Part shown: one piece after another, positions 24,633 to 34,500 of the stretch
How the letters are laid out: the number at the start of each line of letters is the position of its first letter
Numbering within the stretch: the stretch's first letter is position 1
NCBI GenBank assembly: GCA_016858145.1
Contig: JAEHOE010000082.1
Location: 124,001 to 188,000 of the forward strand
DNA: 64,000 nt
Source: Edaphochlamys debaryana
Taxonomy: Eukaryota > Chlorophyta > Chlorophyceae > Chlamydomonadales
Direction: 5' to 3'
Notes under the pieces: generated by a model
Seen by the model: the letters and a program-made list of their open reading frames with translations, nothing else
Told to the model about the DNA's origin: nothing
The model's database searches: none
Program-made: the position numbers and the translations under genes

Positions 24633-27600
24633 CCGCAACACCCTTCCCCACCTAGCCGGCCCTGGCCCTCTGCCGGCGCACGTGGCTCGAACCCCGCGCC
24701 CCGGCGACCGCCTTGGCACCCCGGGGCCGCGGACGAATCTGCTGGCGTCGCTGCGGGTTCCGCGGGCCCACCTTGCGAATCGGGGGGTAGCGCGTTGACC
24801 AGCTTTGACTGCCCAGCTCCGCGCTCCTTCAGCCGGGCAGCGCTTCTGCGCGGTCTTCTCCCCGACACAGATGCCCAAACAACACGGCAACAGGGCTGGC
24901 GCTGGCGCTGTTGCAAGCCCGCGATGAGGGCGCCATCCCCGCAGCTCCAGCGGCCACGCCGAAAAGACAAACAAACTTGTTACTATTGATGGTGACATAA
25001 AGGAGCTGCTAGCAGAAGGTGCAAGGCTGAGGAACTAGGCCTAAACCAAGTGGCATCGCGAGCCAAAAGGGGGGCCTCCGATTTGAGTAGCGCTGCCCGT
25101 GTGTGACAAGCATGCCCGGCAGTGTAAGCAGTGGTGTCTGGTGTGAGGTTGCTAATACCACAATGCAGTGCCCGCGAGCCCTGGATGTACGACAGCTATG
25201 CTTGCCGCAGCCGCCCCACGCCTGAGGAGCGTGTGGCTGCACCTCACACCACTGCTTACACTGCCGGGCATGCTTGTCAGGGGGCCAGCGGGGGCCCCGG
25301 GAGTCGTGCTCTTGCGCGCCTCGGGGACACGCAGCGCACGCAGTGTCGCGGGTTTTGCTAATACTTTCCTTCTATTACATCGCGTCGCTTTCATCTTCCT
25401 TGTCAGCTCGTAGCACAAGGATACTGCCTGTCCATGCGCCCGTTTTACACGGGGCTGACCAACTATGTAATCTCCACTGCTCTATTCGCCCACGCTGGTG
25501 TCGCGTGGTTTGCAAGGTGCCATCCCCTAACGTGCTCGTGTCGACCTGCTTAGTCTGGTTAAGACCGTCACTCTGAGGGGTTCAGCGCGACCGCACAGCT
25601 ACGAGCGACGCAGGCACCGTCCCGCACCCAGCCCAAGGCTCCCAACTCGCCCAGGCGGGTACCACTCCCGGCCGGGGCTGGCGGGCATAGCCCCCGCGCA
25701 GTACACAAGCAACAAGGCCATCTAGCACTACACGGAGCGGTACGCGCAGAAGATGTAGTCGGTGATGCGGCTGATAGCGGCTATGCTAGAGTAACCGGCA
25801 TGCTGTTGCTGTCGATGATGTAGAGCTGCGCCGGTTACCGCTAGCAGACTGATACAGGGCCTATGGGATACAGGCGCGAATAGCACTTTCCTGAGCCGCT
25901 TGAAGAAGCCCCCAGCCGTGAAGCGTGCCAGTCCACTATGGTCATCATGCGCGAGCGGCCTCACCTGCAGGTGGTGGAGACGAAGAAGACGAGTCAGCTG
26001 CAGCCCTAACCGAGCGTAAAGTGCGGTGTGTGCAAAATGCGAGCTGGGGGAAAGAAGCCGGCTGCGGGTGGCCGCCTGAAGGGCTGAGCTCCCTGGTGTC
26101 GTACGAGGCGGGCGGAAGATGCCACCGTGAAGATGCTGACCCCGAACCCAACCCGTGCGTCTAGGAGCTACGTGAAGCGGCGGGAGAAAAGGAGTTCTGG
26201 GGGCCTAGGGCAATACGTGCCCGGGACGGAGACCAGGAGGAGCTGGCGGCGGAGTGGCGTGGCGGGGGTGCGAAGGTGCGAAGTGGGAAGTAGCGTAGTC
26301 CGAAGCAGCATCGCTCGTAGACACCGGCCGCATCGACCGGTCGACATAGAGATACACGCGACGGGGCTGCGCAGAGCTGACCGTCCTGAGCGTCGGCTGG
26401 GTGCTGGACAGCTGTGACGAAGATGAAGCCCAGCGGGCGTGCGGAAGTGGGAGGGTCGTGCGAGTCGTGTGCTGCTGCAGGTGGGGCCTGGGGCGTGGGC
26501 TGAGCGCGTCGGTCGGGGGACGGGCGGCGGAGCCGCAGGCACAGACACAGAGACGGGAGGGCTGTGGCCCGAGGCATGGCCGTGGGGGACGACGGGCTGG
26601 GCTTCAGGCACGGAGGCGAGAGCCTGGGCTGCCGGCGTCGGGCGACGGGGCGAAGTTATATTCCAGTTTTGCTACATGTCCGGGCTCCGCTGAGCTCCCC
26701 GGTGATGACAGCCGCCCCATTTGTCCTTGCGTTCAAAACCATACTACATACCAGCCCTGCAGCCAACATAGGGGGACAACAAACGTAAGGGGGACAACAA
26801 ACAAAGGGAGCTATTGCAGAACAAAGGGTCACAAGGCGCGTGGCGACGACGAAGCCCGGCTGAAACCGCTGATCCCCGGCTGCCCGCAACACGGGCCCCG
26901 CCCTACGCCCGTACAACTGCCCGGCCACACTCCCGCGTAGCCTGTGGCCTGACAGGCCGGCCTCCCCCGCGGAACTCCAGAGACGACACCGGCCCATGCA
27001 CCCGCGCCCGTCGGCGGTCCACAGGTGCTCCACGACTCCGCGTGGCTGAGGCCGGGGCTGAGTCCCCGGACAGGCCATTTTTTGGATTACCCCGTGTCGG
27101 CGTGCCTACGTGCCTGCGTCACACATAAACATGCGATTCACGCCTAGCCCGCGATGCCACAAGCTTAAGTTTCCTTATCCCTATCGCTTGTGATTAAGAG
27201 CAGGGAAAGTTATCGACCCTACGCGAACTCAACATGTTGGCAAGGCAGTCGCACCAGCTCGCACCCATAGCCCAAAGAGCAATTCGGACATTCGTTTAGA
27301 TAGATATCTAACATTTTGAAGCTAATAGCGAGGTAGTTTCGACAAGTTTGGGCACGGCTGTTGCGAGGATGGCTGTGGTGCTGACTTCGGTCAAACCTCG
27401 CCGACCAAGCCTGGACCGAGCGCGATGTTGCTATCTTACCTCCTGCAACTCAGATCCTTCGAGGAGGAAGTACGGGCAACACTTTGTCGCCAGTCGGCGT
27501 GGAAATGTGTTTCGCCCCGCGTCCATCCTCGGCCCCCTGTCCCCCCGAAGCTTCGCGCGGAGCGCGCCACACGGACCCGCGCTTTGCACCGTGCCTGCAC

Positions 27601-28212
27601 GCATACACCGCTGCCCAGACTGTCTAGGGCTCAGCCCTTTTTCCAGCTTCGAGGAAGCTGACACCCATCTTGTCAGCAGGCCGGGGCACCCCTAGGACAT
27701 CCTTGGACGAGGGTGTCCTAGCTGCCGCACCGCGCCTGCCGCGGGAGGGGTGTGTTTGGCACGGTCCCCGACGGACGGGGTCGGTCGACCCCGACCGCCG
27801 AGCTGATGCTCGCCGTTTCATACTTTACCTACTGAACACAAAAGGCAATGTTTGAGCTGAGTTTGGTGCGGGAAGATGGTCGCAGCTCGACAAACAAGTT
27901 GAATCGCCATCAGTTGACCGCCTGAGCTCGGGCCTTGCGGCGACCTAGAGCCTCCAACCGCGTTCATACATCTTCTAACTAGACACTGCAGCTAAATCGA
28001 GGTCATTTTGGGCCTGGGGTGGAGGTCGGCACGTCGGCATGTCTCGCGACATTTGGTGCTCGTCGGTCACCAGAGTGCGGCCCGGCCCCATCCAGGGACT
28101 CTTATATGAGCCATAGGCCACATAAAAGTCAATTCCGGTGGGGACTCAGGCGGCCCTAGGGAAAAGGGCCGAGTGGTACCCGCCTGAACTCGCCTGCGAG
28201 CCAGGCACAGGC
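24633..28212. other. Repeat-rich intergenic region without a supported gene
   Basis: I found no gene with convincing exons. Minus ORFs at 25728-25964 and 26161-26577 have no recognisable domain. A 33-bp inverted repeat lies at 25105-25278. GGGGGACAACAAAC is repeated in tandem near 26771-26810. An AT-richer stretch spans about 27130-27340. A small hairpin (CGGGGTC-GGTC-GACCCCG) lies near 27777. The motif GCGGGCATAGCCCCCGC recurs near 25681. Confidence 0.45.
25105..25278. repeat. Perfect 33-bp inverted repeat around a 108-bp loop
   Basis: The left arm 25105-25137 (GACAAGCATGCCCGGCAGTG...) is the exact reverse complement of the right arm 25246-25278. A further 8-bp pairing, TGTGAGGT with ACCTCACA, continues inside. 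It could be the terminal repeats of a small non-autonomous DNA element or a transcribed long hairpin. No flanking target-site duplication was established. Confidence 0.85.
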
Positions 28213-29087
28213 CCCACCTGCCGCCGCTGAGCCCCTCGACTTGGCTGCTGCGCAGTCGCCGTACTGCTGCCGGCTTCCGCCCTGCCGCCCGCAATCCCTT
28301 GCCGGCCTGCAGCCGCCTCAACGCCGCCCGGTTGGCCGAATGGCCGCCACTGCACTCCCGCCTCGCCGCCGCCAGGCCCCGCCATGCCGCCGCCGGACAC
28401 CCTTGTTGCGATCGTCGCCTCTCCGCCCTGACGCCGCCGCCACGCGCCGCCTTGTTGCACCCGGAAGGACCTGCGGGGAGCTGGCTGCCCCACCTGCCAC
28501 TGTTCTCATCGTCCAAAGCCCCGGGGTGCCCCACCTTCGAGATTCCCTTTGCCGGCCCCGCCTCGTGTGATCCTGGCAAACTGTCTTTGGGTGCCCTGTC
28601 CTGGCACCTGTGTGGTCTGGCCTGCGCGGAGCATTTGCTCTCTGCAAAGAGCGGCTCGCTGGCTATCCAGGCGGGGTGGTGGCGAGCGCCGCGGCTAAAA
28701 TAAGTGTGCGGGCCGCAGCACGTGCGTGCGTTGAACGGTGCTGCAGGTGGCTACCCTGGGCAACCGTCATCACCCCCCGTGCCCCGTGCCACCCCGTGCA
28801 ATCTCCCCCCCCACCGCCTGTCGCCAGTCACGTCAACTTGTTTGGATCCGTCCCTGAGGAGAGATTCGGTGTGCTGTGGTGGCCGGCTGCGTGCGAGGCA
28901 GAGCCGCGTGAGCCGCTGTACTGTGCAGGACTGCGCCGCAGGCAGTACGCCGATGAATTTGCCACCACGCATGTGCGTCGCGTTTTCACCAGGATACCTT
29001 GAGGCACTTGTTACAGCACGACCCGCAGAAGACAGTTAGCACGCGCATACACAGCCGCGCGTGGCGCCCGTAGCCCTCACGGCATCG
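28213..29087 (+). repeat. Inverted repeat block, copy 2 (875 bp)
   Basis: This is the reverse complement of 22872-23746 with the same length and few substitutions. The same uncharacterised ORFs now read on the plus strand and end at 29000-29002. At its right end it stops near a GATGCCGTG motif that also marks the end of the directly repeated kinase block. The next 275 bp (29088-29362) are unique apart from a short echo of GGAACGGTGCTGCAG. Confidence 0.85.
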
Positions 29088-29362
29088 CGCGAGGACGACT
29101 GGGTGGAACGGTGCTGCAGTTACCCTGTGTAAGTACGGGCCAGCATAATCCCCGCGATGACATTCCGCTGGACAGAATAGACTAAGGCTGAGGGGGTTGG
29201 GCCGGCAAAAGCGGTGCACGGCCGCCACTGCAGTGCCGCGGAGTCGTGGCATCGCATTTTGTAGGCCGATGCAAAAAGCCTGTGAACGTTACCTGTGAAG
29301 CATAGCCGCCTATGAACAGGGGAACCCCCTGGGTTGAAAGTCCCTGGAGCCCCCCCTTACGG

Positions 29363-30465
29363 GGGTGGGTGCCAAGGAGACCTGAGCTGCAGCTCTCGTG
29401 GGTCGTGGCCACGGGGGGGTGTCACGTGGCAGGCTTGAAGCCCCGATCGGGAGGGGAGCGGGCAGCCGCGAGCTGGCAGACACGCGCACCTTGCGGCGAG
29501 CTGTGAGGACGAGGAGTGGCCAGTCCGGGAGGCGGGGGTCGCCTTCCATTGTGAAGTTCCGCGTGATGAGGATCGGGGTGGACAGGCAATCGAAGGCATC
29601 CTGTGCGGCGGACAAGTGGCGCGCACGGCGGCTTCAGGCCGACGGGGGGGGGGGCCGACACAGGGTTTGGACTTCCCGGGAGACCGGGAAGACCTGTTAC
29701 CCCAAGCATAACGATCGGCAGTGCTATGGATGGGTCTTTGCACCAGCGTCAGTTCCAGGGGCCAGCGTTGTTTCCGGGGGTCAGGTTTCGCGTCAGGCGC
29801 ATGCCAACACGGTCGAAGGCCGCCAGCCCTACTGGCATGCACCCTTCATCTCCAAGCTCCATAGGACAACTCACGTCCGTGAGGTTGAGGAACGGCACTT
29901 GGATAACAGCGCGCAACACGGCTCCATCCGCAAGGGCCAGAGCGAGGTCCCGCGCGGACCGAACGGGCACCGTGGTGGCTGTGCTGGGAGAGCCAGGATC
30001 GAGAGGTGTACGGCCAACAGTGTGAGCACATGATGAACGGTGAACGGTTACTGGTAGGAGGCGCGGCCGAGGAGGGGCCATCGATACACGCTGAGCATGG
30101 TCATTGCGTGCCAAGGACTAAGGTGGGACCTGAGTGTGGTCAGTGCAAGTTATGACAGGGACTTGCGTTCTGGCTTGCAGGGGGCAAGCCCGTGAGGTGG
30201 GTCGCTTGGCCCCAGCGTTCAGCGCTGTGACCCCAGGGGGGTCCTTCATTGTAAACACCGAGGACTGTGCTGGTCTGGATGAGGAGGAGCAGCAGCAAAA
30301 CGCTGCTTGCGGCGGTGGCCCCCATGACTGTGTGCTTTGAGCCCAGGGCCGCGCTCCTGACAGAGAGCAGTGCAGCTCAGTGACAAGCTTCTAGCATCTT
30401 GAGCCTCCTGATGAGTTGTTGCGGGACGTCCTCCACCTAGACGTCCTTGCGAGATGCCGTGTGGG
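29363..30465 (-). pseudogene. Truncated copy of receptor-kinase exons 1-2
   Basis: Exon 1 (signal peptide, ATG at 30325) and exon 2 (DAFDCLSTPILITRNFTMEG) of the kinase at 16049-22726 are recognisable with very high identity. Homology stops at 29363, before the position of exon 3, and no transmembrane or kinase exons follow. A 286-bp insertion interrupts the signal-peptide codons just after the sequence for LLLLLIQTST. The copy therefore cannot encode the receptor and is best called a pseudogene fragment. Confidence 0.85.
29979..30273. mobile_element. 286-bp insertion flanked by 9-bp direct repeats
   Basis: Compared with the intact kinase copy, 286 bp are added here. CTGTGCTGG stands at 29979-29987 and again at 30265-30273, as expected for a target-site duplication. 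No terminal inverted repeats or coding potential were seen, and the insert contains one TGTAA on the plus strand. It does not splice out cleanly on the minus strand. Family unknown; a small non-autonomous element is the likely reading. Confidence 0.65.
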
Positions 30466-31532
30466 GGTATGGGTCTGTGGGGGTGTGGGATGCGTTGTAC
30501 CGCGGGGGATACGAATACTTCATGATCTGCTGGCGCCTGGCAGCCGTGCGCGTGGCTCGACGTGTGCGGGCATGTACGTGCGGGACTGCGGCCTTAGGAA
30601 GATCGGGCTCAACGTGTCGGCCGTTTCAGTAGCGGTACCTTTACACCGTGCCGGGAGACGCCGGGAGCATGGGGACTGCCTTCCCCCGCGGGCCAGATGG
30701 GGTCCTATGGGGCGCGGACAGCAGAGGAGACTTGGCGTGGGGGTAGGCGGTCGGGCTAACGTACTGCGTGTCGGCACTACATAACACGCGAGGATGTAAT
30801 CACCATCGTCATGACCGCCTGCCGGATCCCTCGTGCTGCGGGGCGAACGGTGGGCGCCTGTGGGCCCAAGGGGCTCGGCCCTTCGCCACGGGCACAACAG
30901 CGGCGTGCTTGGCTTGCACAAGCCAGGCATCGCATGTTGAGTGCGAGTTGCAGACAGCTGAAACAGGCAGGGCAGTTTCTGGCGCTTGGGGGCTTTCTGC
31001 AAGCGAGGCTCGCAGCTCGGGGCGGGAGATGGCCGGGATGGTCCTGCGCAGAAGCTGGGGAGGCGAGCGGCCGGCGTGCACCTGCGATCAAATCCTGTTA
31101 ACCTTATGAGTCTGTACAGTCCTGTGACGTCACAGCTCTCTCGCTTGCACAAGCGAGCGCTTCCGGCGCCACACCGTACTCTGTGCCAGACTCTGTGCCG
31201 GACTGCCCACCATCGCGCCACACCCGTGCAACGAAACGCGGTTCAGGCCCTTGTGAGTTAAGAACTATCATCGCGACGCGTATACGATACTATGACAGCA
31301 GTTCCGCAGGAGCTGCTTGCGCGCGCCCACCACGGAGTCACACGACCCGCTGTTCAAGCTTGACCACGGCTTGCGAGCGCACTTTGACCCTTCGCAGTTA
31401 AGTACAATACGCAAAGTATGCTGGAGCGATAGCGGCGTGCTAGGACTGTCGCGTTTGAAGTGATTGAGTTCCAGCGCCAGCCTTGCGCCAGCCTTGCTGC
31501 CAAGCGTGAGGGGCACGCATCGCACCCCATAC
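30466..31532. other. Region upstream of the Pro-rich glycoprotein gene
   Basis: No gene is supported. A minus ORF at 30520-31221 shows no recognised motif. The right 400 bp probably hold the promoter and 5' UTR of the gene starting at 31533 and become less GC-rich. Palindromes near 31122-31157 are listed separately. Confidence 0.45.
31122..31157. promoter_or_regulatory. CRE-like palindrome and adjacent hairpin upstream of the glycoprotein gene
   Basis: CTGTGACGTCACAG (31122-31135) is a perfect 14-bp palindrome containing TGACGTCA, the bZIP/CRE core. Five bases further, CTCGCTTG-CA-CAAGCGAG (31140-31157) forms an 8-bp stem. They lie about 400 bp before the ATG at 31533. A regulatory role is inferred from position and motif only. 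Confidence 0.35.
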
Positions 31533-34500
31533 ATGTGCAGCATGTCATTATCGCTACTACCCAAATCGCGCGCACTTGTTGGTCGTCTGGTGCTCGCCAT
31601 CGCACTGGCCGGCCTCGCTGTGGGAGTCACGCCAGCAGTGGCGCTGAGCTCGGCGAGCACGAGCAAGCAAGGGTTAGTTACCGTGAGAGTTGGCACTGAT
31701 GTTCGGAGCGACAGGAACCAGGGTTCGGCCTTCACCCAGAGGCTGGAGGAGGGCGAGCACCTGTGGGCATGAAGGGGCACACCGCGGTGTAGACTGTAGG
31801 GGGAATGTGATTGTGGCATGCTGGCCCCAGATTCTCCCTCTTGAGCGACGCAATCTCATCCCCTCGCCTCCCGCAATCCCACAGCACGGATGGAGCAGAT
31901 TCAACCGGACTGCATCTGCTGCAGGAAGGGGCTCTAGACCAGGTCCCCACAGTATCACACCAGCTAGGACCAGGGCGAACGGGACAGGGTCTCCTTCACG
32001 GGGGCCGATCCCTCGCCCAAGACGGTGAGGACCCCGCGCCGCAGCCACGAATCCCACGAAGCCCGAGGCTGCCCTCGAGCCCCCGGCCGCCGCCAAGGGT
32101 GCGACCGCCACCCAACCCACGGCCACCGCCGCGACAACGCCCGCCGCCAACGGAAACGGGGCTTACACCCACCGCGGCCTCGTCGCCGTCACCGCCGCCA
32201 CCTCCGCCGCCGCCGCCGCCGCCGTTGCAGGACGGCGGTAGCAGTCCGCCGCCCCGCCGGCTGCCGCCCCGCAGGCCCCGCATACCGGGGCTTCCCTCCT
32301 TGGAGCCAGCGACCCCCACCTTGTCGTCGCCGCCGCCAGTGGGCAGCGAATCGACGCCGCCGCCGCCACCGCCACCGCCGCCGCCACCACGCAGGCCCCG
32401 GCCGCCGCCCCGGCAGCGCCGCCCACCACCACCACCACCTCCTCCCCCACCGCCGCCGCCGGTTCCGCCTGCGCCCCTGCAAAGCGCCTCCTCGCCCCCA
32501 CCGCCCCCACCCCCGCCCCCGCCACCTCCGCCACCGGGGCCTCCCTCTCCTCCAGACGGCGAGTCTGATTCACCACCTCCCCCGCCTCCACCTCCACCTC
32601 CACCTCGGCCCCCGCTGCCCGCGGACTTAGCAGTGCCTCCGGCCCCGCCGCCTCCACCGCCTCCACCACCGCCGCCGCCCCAGCCTAGCCCTCCACGCCT
32701 TGCATCCGACCCACCACCGCCGCCGCCACCACCGCCGCCGCCGCCGCCTCCACTCCCCCCTTTGGACCCCGTGACACCGCCATCGCCGCCGTCGCCATCG
32801 CTCCCAGACTTGCCGTCGGCACCTGACGCTCCTTCGCTAACCCCACCGTCTCCGGAACCGGCGGCACCTGAAGTGGTGCAAGACGCTCCGCCGCCGCCCG
32901 ACGCACCTGCATCGGCACCAACCCTGCCGCCGCCGCTGGCCGCCCAGCCGCCGCCGTCCCTGCTAGACGAGCCCCCAGCGGAGCCGCCGGCGTTACCGTT
33001 CCGGCCGTCACTCTTCCAACCACCACCGCCGCCGCTGTTCCCGGGCGGGCCCCAGGGCCTCGAGTCTTCGCCACCGCCCCCAATGGTGCCGCCGTCGTCG
33101 CCGCCGCCAACGCCGTCGCCGTCGCCGCCGCCGCCGCCACCTGGAACCCCCAGCCTGCAACCACCGCCGCCAGTCCCCAGCGCGCCGCCCTTGCAGCCTC
33201 CCCTGCCACCCCCGCCCCCTCCGGGGCTACCACCACCCGCGCAATCTCCTCCCCCACCCCTGTTGTTGGCGTCGCCACCGCTGTCAGTGCCCACCCTGCA
33301 GCCCCCGCCGACAATCCTGGAAGCGATGCCTCCGGCTGAGCCACCGTCACTGCCGCTCCGGCCTTCGCTCTGGCAACCGCCGCCACCGCCGCCACCTGCC
33401 GTACCCCCACCCACGAACCTGGAAGCGTCGCCGCCGCCTCCCACGGCCGACTCGCCGCCACCCTTGTCTCCATCACCCACACCCGCACCGCCGCCCTCGC
33501 CACCTCCGAAGGCACCGTCACCGCCGGTGCCTTCACCGCCGCTCTTGTCGCCGCCACCCCCGCCGTCGCCGCCGCCGCCAAGTCCAGCGCCGTCGCCGCC
33601 GCCACCCCCTTCCGGACCGTCGCCCTCCCCGCCGCCGCCTTCGCTGCCGCCGCATCCGCCGTCGCCACGGCCCGTACGACCGCCACTGGCATCGCCGCCG
33701 CCGCCCCGGCCGCCGTCAGCCGAGCGGTTGGAAAATGAGGGCATGCGCGTGATCACACTTTTTGCCAAGGCGCCGCGCAAGTGCCTCACTTTGGATGAGG
33801 TGGCGGGCGCCGCCTTCTTTCAGGAGTGTGACCCGTTGGCTCCCCAGCCCGACCAAATGGTGGGCGTCATCAAGTGTACGAACACCACGTGAGTCCAAAA
33901 GTGGAATCTGTACCTGCCACGTGTAAACTCTGCGCCATGTGCTTTGTACGACTGGGCGCCACCGCCGCATTCCACTGAAAACGCGCTTGCATCCCCCCGC
34001 CCCGCCCCGCCCCGCACCCCTCGCTCTCCGTCCCCGCACGCAGCTTCTCTCTTTCCTGGATCGCGAGCAACTCCCGCGAGCTCTGCCTCTCCGCCAGCGC
34101 CGGCGGGGCGCTGTCGCTTGCGGCCTGCGACTGCTCTGACCGCAGCCAGGCCGCGAACCTCTGGGCGGGGCCCGGCCGGGCCTCGGACTTTGGGCCCGTG
34201 GGCGCCGCACTGGCTCATTTTGAGGTCGCGGACAAGTGCCTGGGCGCTTCTCTCGATAGCACTTCGCCCGCTTCCCCAGGAGCGAGTGCAGCGGGAGCAC
34301 AGGAAGGGGCGCGGCCGATGGGTCGGGCCGCAGCTGTGCTGCGGGAGTGCCAGGCCGAGGACGGGAGCACGCCGGTGGACGTGACTCTGGACGTGCAGGT
34401 CTCGCCAGGTGATGAGCGCGCAAGCCACGCAGGGGGGCACAGGGCTGCCAGGGCCATAGGGACGCAATGCAGAGCTGCAGCGCCTGCAGTGCACGCACGG

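Noticed and set aside
24675..24705. tRNA T-arm-like GGGGTTCGAGCC on the minus strand
   Set aside because: The flanking bases do not pair as a T stem and no anticodon arm or acceptor stem was found.
24011..24998. Several 220-320-codon ORFs on both strands
   Set aside because: They exist because the 31-bp minisatellite is stop-free in every frame. No start context, splice sites or domain support them.
29979..30273. The 286-bp insertion as a newly gained intron (introner)
   Set aside because: On the minus strand the available GT and AG positions do not restore the reading frame of the uninterrupted copy.
30520..31221. 233-codon minus ORF upstream of the Pro-rich gene
   Set aside because: No motif or signal peptide; overlaps the likely promoter region.
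31996..33789. 597-codon Gly-rich minus ORF over the Pro-rich stalk
   Set aside because: Gly-rich antisense is the mirror of Pro codons (CCN/NGG). The plus-strand exon has a signal peptide and consistent splicing.
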